Notes: generated by a model not told the origin, from the sequence alone. Positions 7,453 through 19,970 are shown, numbered from the stretch's first letter. The stretch: DNA of 51,427 nucleotides from VAZQ01 sp036555745 (GCA_036555745.1 DATBKV010000292.1:1-51427), one strand, 5' to 3'. Numbers and translations: made by a program.

Positions 7453-9105
7453 ATGACGCCGCAGCTGCAGATCAGGATCGACAGCGACGTGACGGTCGCG
7501 ATGCGCGACGGCACGCACATCTCGCTTTGCGTCTATCGGCCGGCGCGCGAGGGACGCGTGCCCGCCCTGTTCGCGGCCTCGCCCTACCAGCACGAGTTCG
7601 ACCGCGTGCCGGCCTTCCCGCTGTTTCTGTGGCGCGAGACCGGGCCGATCGAGTGGTACGTCGAACAGGGCTACGCCTACGTGCACGCGGACGTGCGCGG
7701 CTCGGGCCGCTCGCAAGGCGAATTCGGATTCATGGATGCGGCCGAGCAGCAGGACTATGTCGAGCTCATCGCCTGGATCGCGCGGCAGCCCTGGTGCAAC
7801 GGCCGCGTCGGCGGCATCGGGCAGTCGTACTACGCCATGGCGCAATGGCTGATGGCGACGTTGGACCCGCCCGGCCTCGCCTGCATCGCGCCCTATGACG
7901 GACTCGTCGACCAGTATCGCTGCTCCAATTATCACGGCGGCATCTTCTGCAGCTACCGGTCGTCCTGGTACGCCAACCTGCGCGCCGACAACCAGCACCG
8001 TCCCGCCGGCCGCAACGCCCGCCCGCCGATGCGCTTCGACCTCGTCGGCGCCATCACCGAGCACAGGCTCGACGACGCCTGGTGGCGCGAGCGCTCCGCC
8101 TTCGAGCGGCTCGGCAACATCAAGGTGCCGGTGCTCTCGATCGGGCATTGGGGCAAGATGGGTCTGCATCTGCGCGGCAACATCCTCGGCTTCGAGCAGG
8201 TCAAGGCACCGAAGAAGCTCGTGGTCACCGGCGCCAAGGACGTGCACGAGGCGCATCACCAGTTCGACCAGGTCGAATTCCACCGCAAGGAGCTGCTGCC
8301 GTTCTACGACCAGCACCTCAAAGGCGTCGACAACCACTTCATGGACGAGGCGCCGGTTCGGCTGTTCGTCCGCGGCGCCGAGGCCTGGCGTGAGGAGCCG
8401 CAATGGCCGCTCGCGCGCGCAACCTACGTGCCGTTCTATTTGCGCAAGGGCCCCTCCGGCAGCGTCACCTCGCTCAACGACGGCGGGTTATCGAGCGAGC
8501 CGCCCGGGCCCGACGAAGCGGCGACCCGCTATGGCTATCCGGACTGGGAGTGGAAGAACGGCGTGGTGGCGACCGGGCCGGACGGACGGCCCGACCCGGT
8601 GCGGCGGGTATTGACTTTCACGTCGGCGCCCCTCGCTTCCGACCTCGAGGTGATCGGGCCGATCGCGCTTGAGCTCCACGCATCGTCGGACCAGATCGAC
8701 ACGCGCTTCATCGTCAAGCTCGCTGACCAGGCGCCGCAGGACGCCGCGGCCCGCCGAGGGGGCGCGCAGCCTGCCTTCACCAACGTTTCCAAGGGCTGGC
8801 TGCAGGCCTCGCATCGCGAGAAGGACGAAAAGCACACGACCGCATTGCGGCCGTTCTACACCCACGCCAATCCGCAGCCGCTCGTGCCCGGCGAAACCTA
8901 CCGGTTCGACATCGAGGTGCTGCCGATCGCCTATCTGTTCAAGAAGGGCCATCACATCCGCCTGGAGATCGCCAACGGCGACTCGCCGCTCACCGACGCG
9001 ATCTTCACCCATCCCTATCCGCCGACCGCGATCGGAACCGACACCATCCACCACGACCGCGCCCATCCCTCCCGCCTGCTGCTGCCGGTGGTGCCGCCGG
9101 GTTGA
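7453..9105 (+). CDS. CocE/NonD-family hydrolase (peptidase S15 type)
   Basis: A 550-residue cytoplasmic hydrolase of the X-Pro dipeptidyl-peptidase/cocaine-esterase family. The N-terminal alpha/beta-hydrolase domain (residues about 10-300) has the oxyanion Tyr segment SPYQH, ADVRGSGRSQG, and the nucleophile Ser125 in GIGQSYYA. The C-terminal jelly-roll domain starts around residue 340 and includes APLASDLEVIGPIALELHAS and the closing GHHIRLEIANGDSPL. It likely cleaves esters or amides of an organic acid. No signal peptide is visible. The neighbouring Bug proteins suggest a role with an imported carboxylate or ester, which is inference. The ATG follows GGAACAGGG. Confidence 0.88.
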   Translation: MTPQLQIRIDSDVTVAMRDGTHISLCVYRPAREGRVPALFAASPYQHEFDRVPAFPLFLWRETGPIEWYVEQGYAYVHADVRGSGRSQGEFGFMDAAEQQDYVELIAWIARQPWCNGRVGGIGQSYYAMAQWLMATLDPPGLACIAPYDGLVDQYRCSNYHGGIFCSYRSSWYANLRADNQHRPAGRNARPPMRFDLVGAITEHRLDDAWWRERSAFERLGNIKVPVLSIGHWGKMGLHLRGNILGFEQVKAPKKLVVTGAKDVHEAHHQFDQVEFHRKELLPFYDQHLKGVDNHFMDEAPVRLFVRGAEAWREEPQWPLARATYVPFYLRKGPSGSVTSLNDGGLSSEPPGPDEAATRYGYPDWEWKNGVVATGPDGRPDPVRRVLTFTSAPLASDLEVIGPIALELHASSDQIDTRFIVKLADQAPQDAAARRGGAQPAFTNVSKGWLQASHREKDEKHTTALRPFYTHANPQPLVPGETYRFDIEVLPIAYLFKKGHHIRLEIANGDSPLTDAIFTHPYPPTAIGTDTIHHDRAHPSRLLLPVVPPG

Positions 9106-9185
9106 CCACTTCCAGCCCAGCCCGCCGCAAGCGCCACAAGCGAGGAAGGAGCGCACGGAGGGTGCCGCACCCTTGCCGCTGTCGC

Positions 9186-10151
9186 TCACTGCGGCTCGAG
9201 GCCGGCAGCCTTGACCACCTGCTGGGCGCTCGCGCGATCCTTCCTGATATCTTCGGCGAATTGCTCCGGGGTGCTGATTGCCGGCACCAGGCTGCGAGCG
9301 GTGAGATGGCGCTCGCGGAATGCCGGATCGTTGACGATGCTCGCGACCTCTTTCGCGAGCTTGTCGACGATCGGCCTGGGCGTGCCGGCCGGCACGAACA
9401 GGCCGTACCAGCTGCGCGAAGGCGTGCCGGTATAGCCGGTCTCGGCGAGCGTCGGGACCTCGGGGAAGTTCGGCGACTTGATGTTGTTGACCATGACCAG
9501 CGGCGTCATCTTCCCGGCGCGAATCTGCCCGATGACATTGCCCTCGCCAATCAGGGCGATCGGAGTCGAGCCGCTGAGGACGGCGTTGACCGCCTCGCCG
9601 CCGCCCTTGAACGGCACGCGCACCCAGTCCGCGCCTTTCTGGCTCTTGAGCGTCTCCATGTAGAGGGCGAGCGGCACCGACGCCGTCAGGTAGCTGAGCG
9701 TGCCGGGCTTCGCCTTCGACAGAGCGATCAGCTCGTCGACGCTCTTGACCCTGAGTTGCGAGTTGACCACCAGGGTCTGGATCAGGTGATAGAGGTTGGT
9801 AACCGGCTGCAACCCCTTCTCCGGATCGAACGGCATATTCTTCGTGAGGAACTGGTTGTAGGCGACCGGCTCTGCGTTGAGGATGCAGACGGTGTAGCCG
9901 TCGGGAGCCGCCTCGGTGCAGGCGCGCGCGCCCAGGTTCTGCATGCCGCCGGGCCGGTTTTCCACCACGATCGGCTGGCCCCAGCGCTTGAGCATTTCGT
10001 CGCCGAGCGCCCGCATGAAGATGTCGCTGATCCCGCCCGCGCTGGTGGTGGTCAAGGCCCGGATCGGACGCGTGGGATAGTCCTGCGCGCGCGACGGCGT
10101 CGCGCTCGCCGTTGTCACGATCAATGCAATGATGGCGGCCAAGGTTTTCAT
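9186..10151 (-). CDS. Bug/TctC-family periplasmic solute-binding protein 2
   Basis: A 321-residue binding protein with signal peptide MKTLAAIIALIVTTASATPSRA followed by QDYPTRPIRA. Family segments are TTTSAGGISDIFMRALG, VVENRPGGMQNLGA, PDGYTVCILN and LSGSTPIALIG. It lies 20 bases downstream of paralogue 3 on the same strand, so the two are probably co-transcribed. A GTG at 10175, overlapping the previous stop, is an alternative start, but ATG at 10151 gives a clean signal peptide. The ligand is unknown; no membrane components are nearby. Confidence 0.9.
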   Translation of the reverse strand: MKTLAAIIALIVTTASATPSRAQDYPTRPIRALTTTSAGGISDIFMRALGDEMLKRWGQPIVVENRPGGMQNLGARACTEAAPDGYTVCILNAEPVAYNQFLTKNMPFDPEKGLQPVTNLYHLIQTLVVNSQLRVKSVDELIALSKAKPGTLSYLTASVPLALYMETLKSQKGADWVRVPFKGGGEAVNAVLSGSTPIALIGEGNVIGQIRAGKMTPLVMVNNIKSPNFPEVPTLAETGYTGTPSRSWYGLFVPAGTPRPIVDKLAKEVASIVNDPAFRERHLTARSLVPAISTPEQFAEDIRKDRASAQQVVKAAGLEPQ

Positions 10152-10171
10152 GCTGTCCGGCTCCGATTGTC

Positions 10172-11146
10172 TCACTGCGGCTGCAAATGTGCATCCTCGA
10201 CCACGCGGCGCGCCTCGGCGCGATCACGCGCGAGAAATTGCGCGAATTCCTCAGGCGTGTCGAGCACCGGCTCGAGTCCACGTGCAACGAGGTGCTTGTC
10301 GCGGAAGGATTTTTCGCCCGCGATCTGCCGGACATCGGCCGCGATCTTGGCGATCAAGGCGCCGGGCGTGCCCATAGGCGCATAGAGCGCGAAGTAGGAA
10401 CGCGTCAGCGGGCCGCGATAGCCGATCTCGCGCAGCGTCGGAATTTCCGGGAACAGCGGCGAGCGCCGCTCGCTGTCGACGATGAGCCCGGTCATCGTGC
10501 CGCCTTGCAGATGCGGGATCAGGTTGCCGATGCCGAGGAAGGCGATCGGCGTGGCGCCGGAGAGCACGCCGTTGACGGCATCGCCGCCGCCTTTGAAAGG
10601 CACCCGCACGAGATCGGCGCCGGTGTCCCGGGCGAAGTTCTCCATGAACAAGGCAAGCGGGGCCGCGGGCGCCGAATAGCTCAGCGTACCGGGCCTAGCC
10701 TTGGACAGCGCCGCAAGCTCGGCGAGCGTTTTCACCTTGAGCGTGGAATTGACCACCAGCGCCTGCGTCAGGAAGAACAGGTTGGTCACCGGCGCGATGC
10801 TCTTCTCGGCGTCGAAGCCCGGATTTTTGTAGAGATACTGGTTATAGGTGACGACCTCGTTCGACATGATGCAGATGGTATAGCCGTCGGGCGGCGACTC
10901 GGCGCAGGCGCGCCCGCCGATATTCATGCCACCGCCGGCGCGGTTCTCGATCACGATCGGCTGGCCCCAGCGCTTGTTGAGTTCCTCGCCGACCGTGCGC
11001 ATGAAGATGTCGCTGATACCGCCGGCAGCCGACGATGCGATCACCCGGATCGGCTTTGTCGGATAGTCCTGCGCAGCGGCCGGAGCGACCGGCGCGGCCA
11101 GCGACAGCGCCGCCCACAACCCGGCGAGACGATGCATGCGTCTCAT
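10172..11146 (-). CDS. Bug/TctC-family periplasmic solute-binding protein 3
   Basis: A 324-residue binding protein starting MRRMHRLAGLWAALSLA with an Ala-rich signal ending before QDYPTKPIRV. It shares ASSAAGGISDIFMRTVGEEL, VIENRAGGGMNIGG and PDGYTICIMSN with the other two copies and is closest to copy 1 in its C-terminus (LEPVLDTPEEFAQFL). GGAGGA sits 8 bases before the chosen ATG. It is first of a two-gene unit with copy 2. The three paralogues most likely arose by duplication and divergence of binding specificity. Confidence 0.9.
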   Translation of the reverse strand: MRRMHRLAGLWAALSLAAPVAPAAAQDYPTKPIRVIASSAAGGISDIFMRTVGEELNKRWGQPIVIENRAGGGMNIGGRACAESPPDGYTICIMSNEVVTYNQYLYKNPGFDAEKSIAPVTNLFFLTQALVVNSTLKVKTLAELAALSKARPGTLSYSAPAAPLALFMENFARDTGADLVRVPFKGGGDAVNGVLSGATPIAFLGIGNLIPHLQGGTMTGLIVDSERRSPLFPEIPTLREIGYRGPLTRSYFALYAPMGTPGALIAKIAADVRQIAGEKSFRDKHLVARGLEPVLDTPEEFAQFLARDRAEARRVVEDAHLQPQ

Positions 11147-11267
11147 TGACGGCGTCCTCCCCGGACCCGCGACTTTGCAAGTTGGCGTTGACAATGCAGC
11201 AGCGCGGAACGAGCGGCAAGGCGTCGCGATGACGCGACCGCGCGCGCGACGCCGAGCGCGCGGATGG

Positions 11268-11732
11268 TCAGCCGGCGGGCGCGGTCAGCAGGGCCTTTAC
11301 CAGTCCGCCCGCCTTGCCGAAGTCCATCTGGCCGGCATGCGCCTGTTTGAGCGCCGCCATGACCTTGCCCATATCCTTGATGCCGGTCGCCCCTGTCGCT
11401 TTGATCGCATCGGCGATCGCCGCCTTGGCCTCCGCATCCGACATCTGCCGCGGGAGAAAAGTCCTGATGATCTCGATCTCGCCGCGTTCCTGCCCGGCGA
11501 GCTCGTCGCGGCCGGCTTTGTCGTAGATCTCCGCCGCTTCCTGACGCTGCTTGATCAGCTTCTGCAGCAGCGGCAGGAGGTCCGCGTCGGATAGCGCGGC
11601 CTTCTTGCCGGTTTCCGCCTCGATGTCGGCGTTCTTGATCGCCGCATTGACCAGGCGCAGCGTGGACACGCGGCGCTGGTCGCGCGCCTTCATCGCATTT
11701 TTCAAGGCGGTGTTGATCTCGTCGCGCAGCAC
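11268..11732 (-). CDS. GatB/YqeY domain protein
   Basis: A 154-residue protein of the YqeY family, which shares a fold with the tail of the GatB amidotransferase subunit. Typical segments are MLRDEINTALKNAMKARD, RRVSTLRLVNAAIKNADIE, LQKLIKQRQEAAEIY and FLPRQMSDAEAKAAI. The family may help tRNA-dependent amidation, but this is not proven for stand-alone copies. The start codon is GTG with AAAGG 7 bases upstream. It is divergent from carA across 83 bases, an arrangement I recall from related alphaproteobacteria. Confidence 0.92.
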   Translation of the reverse strand: MLRDEINTALKNAMKARDQRRVSTLRLVNAAIKNADIEAETGKKAALSDADLLPLLQKLIKQRQEAAEIYDKAGRDELAGQERGEIEIIRTFLPRQMSDAEAKAAIADAIKATGATGIKDMGKVMAALKQAHAGQMDFGKAGGLVKALLTAPAG

Positions 11733-11815
11733 GGCTATGGCCTTTCGCGAAAGTGCGGCGCCTGCGAGTCGAACCGTGAGGGTGGCCGCAGGGCCGCGTC
11801 AGATTTAGGCTTTCG

Positions 11816-13027
11816 ATGAGCGAGAGACAACCGGCGGACATCGTTCCCGGCGCGTCGGCTGCGGCCGTCTGGCCCGAGCCGCGGGCGACCGCGCTGCTCG
11901 TGCTCGCCGACGGCACCGTGCTCGAAGGCGAGGGGCTTGGCGACACCGGGCATGCGGTCGGCGAGGTATGCTTCAACACCGCGATGACCGGGTATCAGGA
12001 GATCCTCACCGATCCGTCCTATGCCGGGCAGATCATCACCTTCACCTTTCCCCATATCGGCAATGTCGGCACCAACGAGGACGACACCGAGACCGTGAAC
12101 ATGGCGGCGACGCCGGGAGCGCGCGGCGTGGTGCTGCATTCCAGGATCACCAGGCCGTCGAGCTATCGGGCGACGCGCCACCTCGATCAATGGCTCAAGG
12201 CGCGCGGCATCATCGGGCTCTGCGGCATCGACACCCGCGCGCTGACCAGCCGCATCCGCACCGACGGCATGCCGAACGCGGTGATCGCGCACGATCCGTC
12301 GGGCCGGTTCGATATCCCTGCGCTCGCACGGCAGGCGCGGGAATGGCCGGGGCTCGTCGGCATGGACCTGGTGCCGACGGTGACGTCGGGCCAGCGCTTC
12401 ACCTGGGATGAGACGCCCTGGCAATGGGGCAAGGGCTATGACCGCCAGCACGCCCCCGAGTTTCACGTGGTTGCCATCGACTACGGCATCAAGCGCAACA
12501 TCCTGCGCCAACTCGCGGGCAACGGCTGCAAGGTGACGGTGGTGCCCGCGCAGACCTCGGCCGAGGACATCGCCGCGCTCGCGCCGGACGGCGTGTTCCT
12601 GTCCAACGGACCGGGCGACCCGGCCGCGACCGGCGAATATGCCGTGCCGGTCATCCGCGCGATCGTCGAGAGGGGGATCCCGACCTTCGGCATCTGCCTC
12701 GGCCACCAGATGCTCGGCATCGCGGTCGGGGCCCGGACGATGAAGATGCACCAGGGCCATCATGGCGCCAACCATCCGGTCAAGGACCTCGTCACCGGCA
12801 AAGTCGAGATCACCTCGATGAACCACGGGTTCGCCGTCGACCGCGCTACGCTGCCCGCCGACGCCGTGGAGACCCATGTGTCGCTGTTCGATGGCTCGAA
12901 CTGCGGTATCGCGCTCAAGCACCGACCGGTGTTTTCGGTGCAGTACCACCCGGAGGCGTCACCCGGGCCGCGCGACAGCCATTATCTGTTCACGCGCTTC
13001 ACCGAGATGATGCGTCGGCAGAAGTGA
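11816..13027 (+). CDS. carA: carbamoyl-phosphate synthase small subunit CarA
   Basis: Glutamine amidotransferase subunit that supplies ammonia to CarB for carbamoyl phosphate (arginine and pyrimidine synthesis). It has 403 residues. The N-terminal CarA domain includes LADGTVLEGEG and FNTAMTGYQEILTDPSYAGQ. The class I GATase domain has the nucleophile Cys294 in FGICLGHQ and His378/Glu380 in YHPEASPG. The first 22 residues are a variable leader. No good ribosome-binding site precedes the ATG. The partner carB is 3 kb downstream on the same strand, separated by three unrelated genes. Confidence 0.97.
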   Translation: MSERQPADIVPGASAAAVWPEPRATALLVLADGTVLEGEGLGDTGHAVGEVCFNTAMTGYQEILTDPSYAGQIITFTFPHIGNVGTNEDDTETVNMAATPGARGVVLHSRITRPSSYRATRHLDQWLKARGIIGLCGIDTRALTSRIRTDGMPNAVIAHDPSGRFDIPALARQAREWPGLVGMDLVPTVTSGQRFTWDETPWQWGKGYDRQHAPEFHVVAIDYGIKRNILRQLAGNGCKVTVVPAQTSAEDIAALAPDGVFLSNGPGDPAATGEYAVPVIRAIVERGIPTFGICLGHQMLGIAVGARTMKMHQGHHGANHPVKDLVTGKVEITSMNHGFAVDRATLPADAVETHVSLFDGSNCGIALKHRPVFSVQYHPEASPGPRDSHYLFTRFTEMMRRQK

Positions 13028-13042
13028 TCCGACACATCGGTG

Positions 13043-13828
13043 TCAGGCGGCGCGCAAGATCTCGCGCACCTTCGGCCAGGGATCCGGCTCGTTGGCGTAG
13101 CGCGCCTGGTCGGCCGCCGTCACCCAGTCTTCCACCGCGGTCTTGAACGACGGTCGCGCGCGGATGCGCTCGTACCAGGCGGCGACCCCCGGCCGGGCAT
13201 CCCACATGCGCGCGAGCTTGAGCTTGTCGAGGCGCCAGACGTAAGGCGTGGCGGCGGCGTCGGCGAGCGACCAGTTCGCACCGGCTATGAACGGGCCGTT
13301 CTGCATCGCCGCCTCGATCCAATCGAGCAGCTTCTCCTGGATGCGCAGCGCCGGCGCCACCGGTGCGGCGTCGAGCCCGCGCGCCACCACTTGGCGCTTG
13401 ATCTCGGAGCGCGCGGGATCGGGCGCCTTGGCGAGTTCGGCCTCCATGTCTTCCGGCGTGAGCTTCGCCAGGCTGGCGCGGTTGGCGGTCGCAAACGTGA
13501 TCGTCATGCACGATACGTGCACGTATTCGTCCATGAGCTTTTCCATCATACGCGCCTGCGCCCGCGCGCGAGGCGCCGCAGGCATCAGCGCGGCGCCGGG
13601 AAAGGCCTCGTCCACGTAATGCATGATCACCGTCGACTCGATCACGACCTTGCCGTCGTGGACGACCGTCGGGACCACCGCGTTAGGGTTGAGCTTGAGG
13701 TAGCCGGGATCGAACTGATCGCCGCGCAGCGTCATGAGCCGGCTCTCGAAATTGACGCCCTTCTCCGCCAAGGCCAACCGCGCTTTGATGGAGCAGACCG
13801 AAGTCCTGCCGTGGTAGAGGGTGAGCAT
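13043..13828 (-). CDS. glutathione S-transferase family protein
   Basis: A 261-residue GST. The N-terminal thioredoxin-like domain (LTLYHGRTSVCSIKARLALAEKG, then NAVVPTVVHDG and the glutathione-binding cis-Pro/ES pattern VIESTVIMHYVDE) is followed by an all-helical domain with NGPFIAGANWSLADAAATPYVWRL, the N-capping Asp motif of GSTs. Likely conjugates or isomerises electrophiles with glutathione in the cytoplasm; the substrate is unknown. GGAGGAGAGG lies directly before the ATG. It is convergent with carA, 15 bases apart. Confidence 0.92.
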   Translation of the reverse strand: MLTLYHGRTSVCSIKARLALAEKGVNFESRLMTLRGDQFDPGYLKLNPNAVVPTVVHDGKVVIESTVIMHYVDEAFPGAALMPAAPRARAQARMMEKLMDEYVHVSCMTITFATANRASLAKLTPEDMEAELAKAPDPARSEIKRQVVARGLDAAPVAPALRIQEKLLDWIEAAMQNGPFIAGANWSLADAAATPYVWRLDKLKLARMWDARPGVAAWYERIRARPSFKTAVEDWVTAADQARYANEPDPWPKVREILRAA

Positions 13829-13978
13829 CCTCTCCTCCCGTGCCTGCATGAACTTCATGCGCCTTGTCCGCGACCGATGCAACGGGCGCCGGGCCCTCGC
13901 AGCCAAGGAGCGAGCACTGGCAGGGCGCGGCCGTTGCCCTATAGTCCTCGCGCTGAATTGGGCGAGTGGGGACGGCCG

Positions 13979-14668
13979 ATGGGCGACTGGATCGCCTTCT
14001 GGGATTCCGCGCATTCGATCTACGTCAACGAGCGCCATCGCGAGGTGCATTACCGCACCATCGCGCAGGACATTCGCGCCTATGTTTCGCCCGGCGCCGC
14101 GGTGCTCGACTACGGCTGCGGCGAGGCGCTGCGCGCGGATCTTGTTGCGGCTGCGGCGCAGCGGCTGATCCTGTGCGAGGCGGCGCCGCTGGTGCGCGCC
14201 AGGCTCGTCGACCGCTTCGCCGGCCATCCGAAGATCGAGGTGCGTAGTCCGGAGGAAGTCGCCGCACTGCCGGATCGGTCGCTCGACGTGGTGGTGCTGC
14301 ATTCGGTCGCGCAATATCTCACGGCCCAAGAGTTCGAGCACTTGCTGGCCCTGTTCCGGCGCCTGCTGCGCGAGAACGGCGTGCTCATTCTCGGCGACGT
14401 CGTCCCGCAGCATGTATCCGCCGCGACCGACGCCTGGGCGCTCCTACGCTTTGCGGCAGCCAACGGCTTTCTCGGCGCCGCGCTCGTCGGGCTCGCGCGC
14501 ACGCTCGCATCGGACTATTGGCGCCTGCGCTCCGATCTCGGCCTCACCCGCTACAACGAGGCTGCGCTGATCGAGAAGCTACGGCGCGCCGGGTTCTCGG
14601 CCCGCCGCGCGGGCTCCAATATCGGACACAATCGCGCGCGCATGACCTTCCTGGCCAGCCCAGCCTGA
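13979..14668 (+). CDS. class I SAM-dependent methyltransferase
   Basis: A 229-residue methyltransferase-fold protein. Motif I is VLDYGCGEAL (about residue 42), an acidic post-I position is LCEAAP, and SLDVVVLHSVAQYL matches motif IV with a His-rich variation. The rest, LLALFRRLLRENGVLILGDVV, is motif V/VI-like. The C-terminal third is helical and hydrophobic (FLGAALVGLARTLASDYWRL) and may position a lipid or isoprenoid substrate. The substrate is unassigned. It is divergent from the GST gene across 150 bases and convergent with the BrkB gene. Confidence 0.85.
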   Translation: MGDWIAFWDSAHSIYVNERHREVHYRTIAQDIRAYVSPGAAVLDYGCGEALRADLVAAAAQRLILCEAAPLVRARLVDRFAGHPKIEVRSPEEVAALPDRSLDVVVLHSVAQYLTAQEFEHLLALFRRLLRENGVLILGDVVPQHVSAATDAWALLRFAAANGFLGAALVGLARTLASDYWRLRSDLGLTRYNEAALIEKLRRAGFSARRAGSNIGHNRARMTFLASPA

Positions 14669-14710
14669 GACGCGGTATGCATTGGCGTGGCCGCCCGCGC
14701 GAGCGCTCGC

Positions 14711-15838
14711 CTAAGTCACCGCCGCGCCCACCGTGTCAGCCATCACGGCGCCACGGCTGCCAAGCGGCTTGTCCTGCCCAACCGTCGAATCCTGGGCGGT
14801 CTGGTGCTCGATCTCGGAATTGAGCTCGGCGCCGACGAGCACGACAATGCTCGACAGCCACATCCACATCATCAAGCCGACCACCGCGCCGAGCGCCCCA
14901 TAGGTGGCGTTGTAGTTGGCGAAATTGGAGAGGTACCACGAGAACAGCGAGGACACCGCGAGCCAAGCCAGCGCGGCGAACACGCTGCCGATGCTGATCC
15001 AGCGCCACTTCACCCGACGACGGCTCGGCCCGTAGCGATAGAGCACGGAAAGCGCGAAGATGATCAGCAGGAACAGCACCGGCCACCGCAGATAGCGGAC
15101 GAAGGGGTGGTCGAAGGTGACGCCGAACGCGGCCAGCAGCAGCGGAAACACCACCACGAGCGCGACCGCGAGGACCACGCCGGCGATGGCGCAGATGGTG
15201 AAGAACAACGAGACCAGGTTGAGCGCGACCAGGCCGCGCTTCTCGTTTTCATCGTAGATGACATTGAGGGCGTCGAAGATCGCTTTCATGCCGGCATTGG
15301 CGCTCCACAGCGCGATGGCGAGCCCCAGCAGAAATCCGAAGGTGAGGTTGCCGTCGCTCTTGGCCGCGATGCGGGTGATCTCGGTGCGCAGGATGTCGAG
15401 GACATTGGCTGGAACGATGTCGGCGGCGATCTCGAGGTGATTGCTGACGGTGGCCGGGTTGGCAAACAATGCATAGGAGGAGACGCCCGCCGCGATCGCC
15501 GGAAACAAGGCGAGCAACGAGTAGAACACCACCCCGGCGGCGAGCGCGAGCAGACGGTCATCCAGGATCTCCCGATAGGTACGCACCAGGATGTCCTTCC
15601 AGCCCGCCCACGGAATCTGCCGCGGCGCCCGCGCCCAACGGCCGCGCCCGATTTCGGCGGCGCGGCGCTCCTGCAGGATCAGCGGCTCCTGCGCCGGCGT
15701 CGCGCGCGGAGGCGGACGGGCAAAATCTGGCTGCTCGCGATCATCCCCGGGCTTGAGAACATAGATCACGCCGGCCGCCACCAGCACCGAGGCGGCGAAC
15801 CAGGACACGAGGTTTTCAAGTCTGGGATTGCCGGCCAT
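14711..15838 (-). CDS. YihY/BrkB-family inner-membrane protein
   Basis: A 375-residue membrane protein. One N-terminal helix (residues 9-29), a cytoplasmic Pro/Arg-rich segment, then the BrkB core: LALAAGVVFYSLLALFPAIAAG, FGFLLGLAIALWSANAG with the conserved MKAIFDALNVIYDENEKRG, and at least four further helices ending in GAVVGLMMWMWLSSIVVLVGAELNSE. The family (once called RNase BN) has no settled biochemical role; transport or lipid functions have been proposed. It is divergent from carB. Confidence 0.92.
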   Translation of the reverse strand: MAGNPRLENLVSWFAASVLVAAGVIYVLKPGDDREQPDFARPPPRATPAQEPLILQERRAAEIGRGRWARAPRQIPWAGWKDILVRTYREILDDRLLALAAGVVFYSLLALFPAIAAGVSSYALFANPATVSNHLEIAADIVPANVLDILRTEITRIAAKSDGNLTFGFLLGLAIALWSANAGMKAIFDALNVIYDENEKRGLVALNLVSLFFTICAIAGVVLAVALVVVFPLLLAAFGVTFDHPFVRYLRWPVLFLLIIFALSVLYRYGPSRRRVKWRWISIGSVFAALAWLAVSSLFSWYLSNFANYNATYGALGAVVGLMMWMWLSSIVVLVGAELNSEIEHQTAQDSTVGQDKPLGSRGAVMADTVGAAVT

Positions 15839-15897
15839 GCACGCTCAACCTGGATGGGGAGGCGGGAACGGTGATCAACGGCCGGGCACCCGGTCGG

Positions 15898-15926
15898 TTG
15901 CATGCCTCAGTTGCAGTAGCGCAAAT
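15898..15926 (+). promoter_or_regulatory. possible carB promoter
   Basis: TTGCAT and GCAAAT separated by 17 bases, upstream of the carB leader hairpin. Both hexamers match the consensus at only three positions, so this is a weak call; it is listed because brkB runs away in the opposite direction and carB needs a start site in this gap. Confidence 0.25.
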
Positions 15927-16007
15927 AACGCGGGCCGCCCTTCCCTGCCCGCCGGTTCTGGTCTAAACAGCGCCCGCGCGCGGGGACGCAGCCTCTGCGC
16001 CAGCGAA

Positions 16008-16034
16008 GGACGCGCGGCAGCGCGCCCTTTTTTT
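16008..16034 (+). terminator. hairpin plus T7 tract in the carB leader, candidate attenuator
   Basis: GGACGCGC, loop GGCA, GCGCGCCC (one internal mismatch) followed by seven T residues, ending 35 bases before the carB start. No plus-strand gene ends just upstream, so a terminator here would act on transcripts that began in the carB leader. GC-rich segments at 15973-15999 could pair alternatively with the stem. The form is seen; attenuation is inferred. Confidence 0.55.
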
Positions 16035-16069
16035 GTGCGCGGGAACCCTCCCGCACGCCGCCGAGCAAG

Positions 16070-19393
<3,324 letters not shown>

Positions 19394-19496
19394 CGGTACG
19401 TGTTTGGACAAGGTTCGGGTCGCGTGGCCGGACGACACTTCGGCCCGCGATCGGAATTATTGTCTCTTGGCTGAAGTCGGAGGTTCGAAGGAACAG

Positions 19497-19970
19497 ATGG
19501 AAAAGATCCCGATGACAGCGGAGGGCTACTTGGCGCTCGAGAACGAGCTCAAGCACCGCCAGCAGGTGGAGCGGCCGCGCATCATCCAGCTGATCACCGA
19601 CGCGCGCACGCATGGAGACCTGTCGGAGAACGCCGAATACCACGCCGCGAAGGAGACGCAGTCGCACAACGAGGGGCGCATTGCCGAGCTCGAGGACAAG
19701 CTCGCGCGCGCCGAGGTGATCGACGTCTCGAAGCTGTCGGGTGACACCATCAAGTTCGGCGCGACCGTGACGCTGGTCGACGAGGATACCGAGAAGAGGC
19801 AGGTCTGGCAGATCGTCGGCGAGCCCGAGGCCGACGCCAAGAAAGGCAAGATCTCGATCACCTCGCCGCTTGCGCGCGCGCTCATCGGCAAGGCCAAGGG
19901 CACCAGCGTCGAGGTGGTGACGCCGAGCGGCGCCAAGGCCTACGAGGTCAAGAAGATCGAGTGGCGCTGA
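19497..19970 (+). CDS. greA: transcription elongation factor GreA
   Basis: Rescues backtracked RNA polymerase by stimulating transcript cleavage. The product is 157 residues, the standard length. The N-terminal coiled coil starts MEKIPMTAEGYLALENELK and carries the acidic tip DARTHGDLSENAEYHAAKE with the catalytic acidic pair in the loop. The C-terminal FKBP-like domain includes TLVDEDTEKRQVWQIVGEPEAD and SPLARALIGKAKG. The start has AAGGA about 6 bases upstream; longer in-frame starts inside the carB tail lack similarity. It follows carB by 103 bases on the same strand. Confidence 0.97.
   Translation: MEKIPMTAEGYLALENELKHRQQVERPRIIQLITDARTHGDLSENAEYHAAKETQSHNEGRIAELEDKLARAEVIDVSKLSGDTIKFGATVTLVDEDTEKRQVWQIVGEPEADAKKGKISITSPLARALIGKAKGTSVEVVTPSGAKAYEVKKIEWR

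Noticed and set aside
9159..9171. GGGTGC-C-GCACCC as a shared terminator of the convergent CocE and binding-protein genes
   Set aside because: Too short a stem and a one-base loop, with no T-run on either side.
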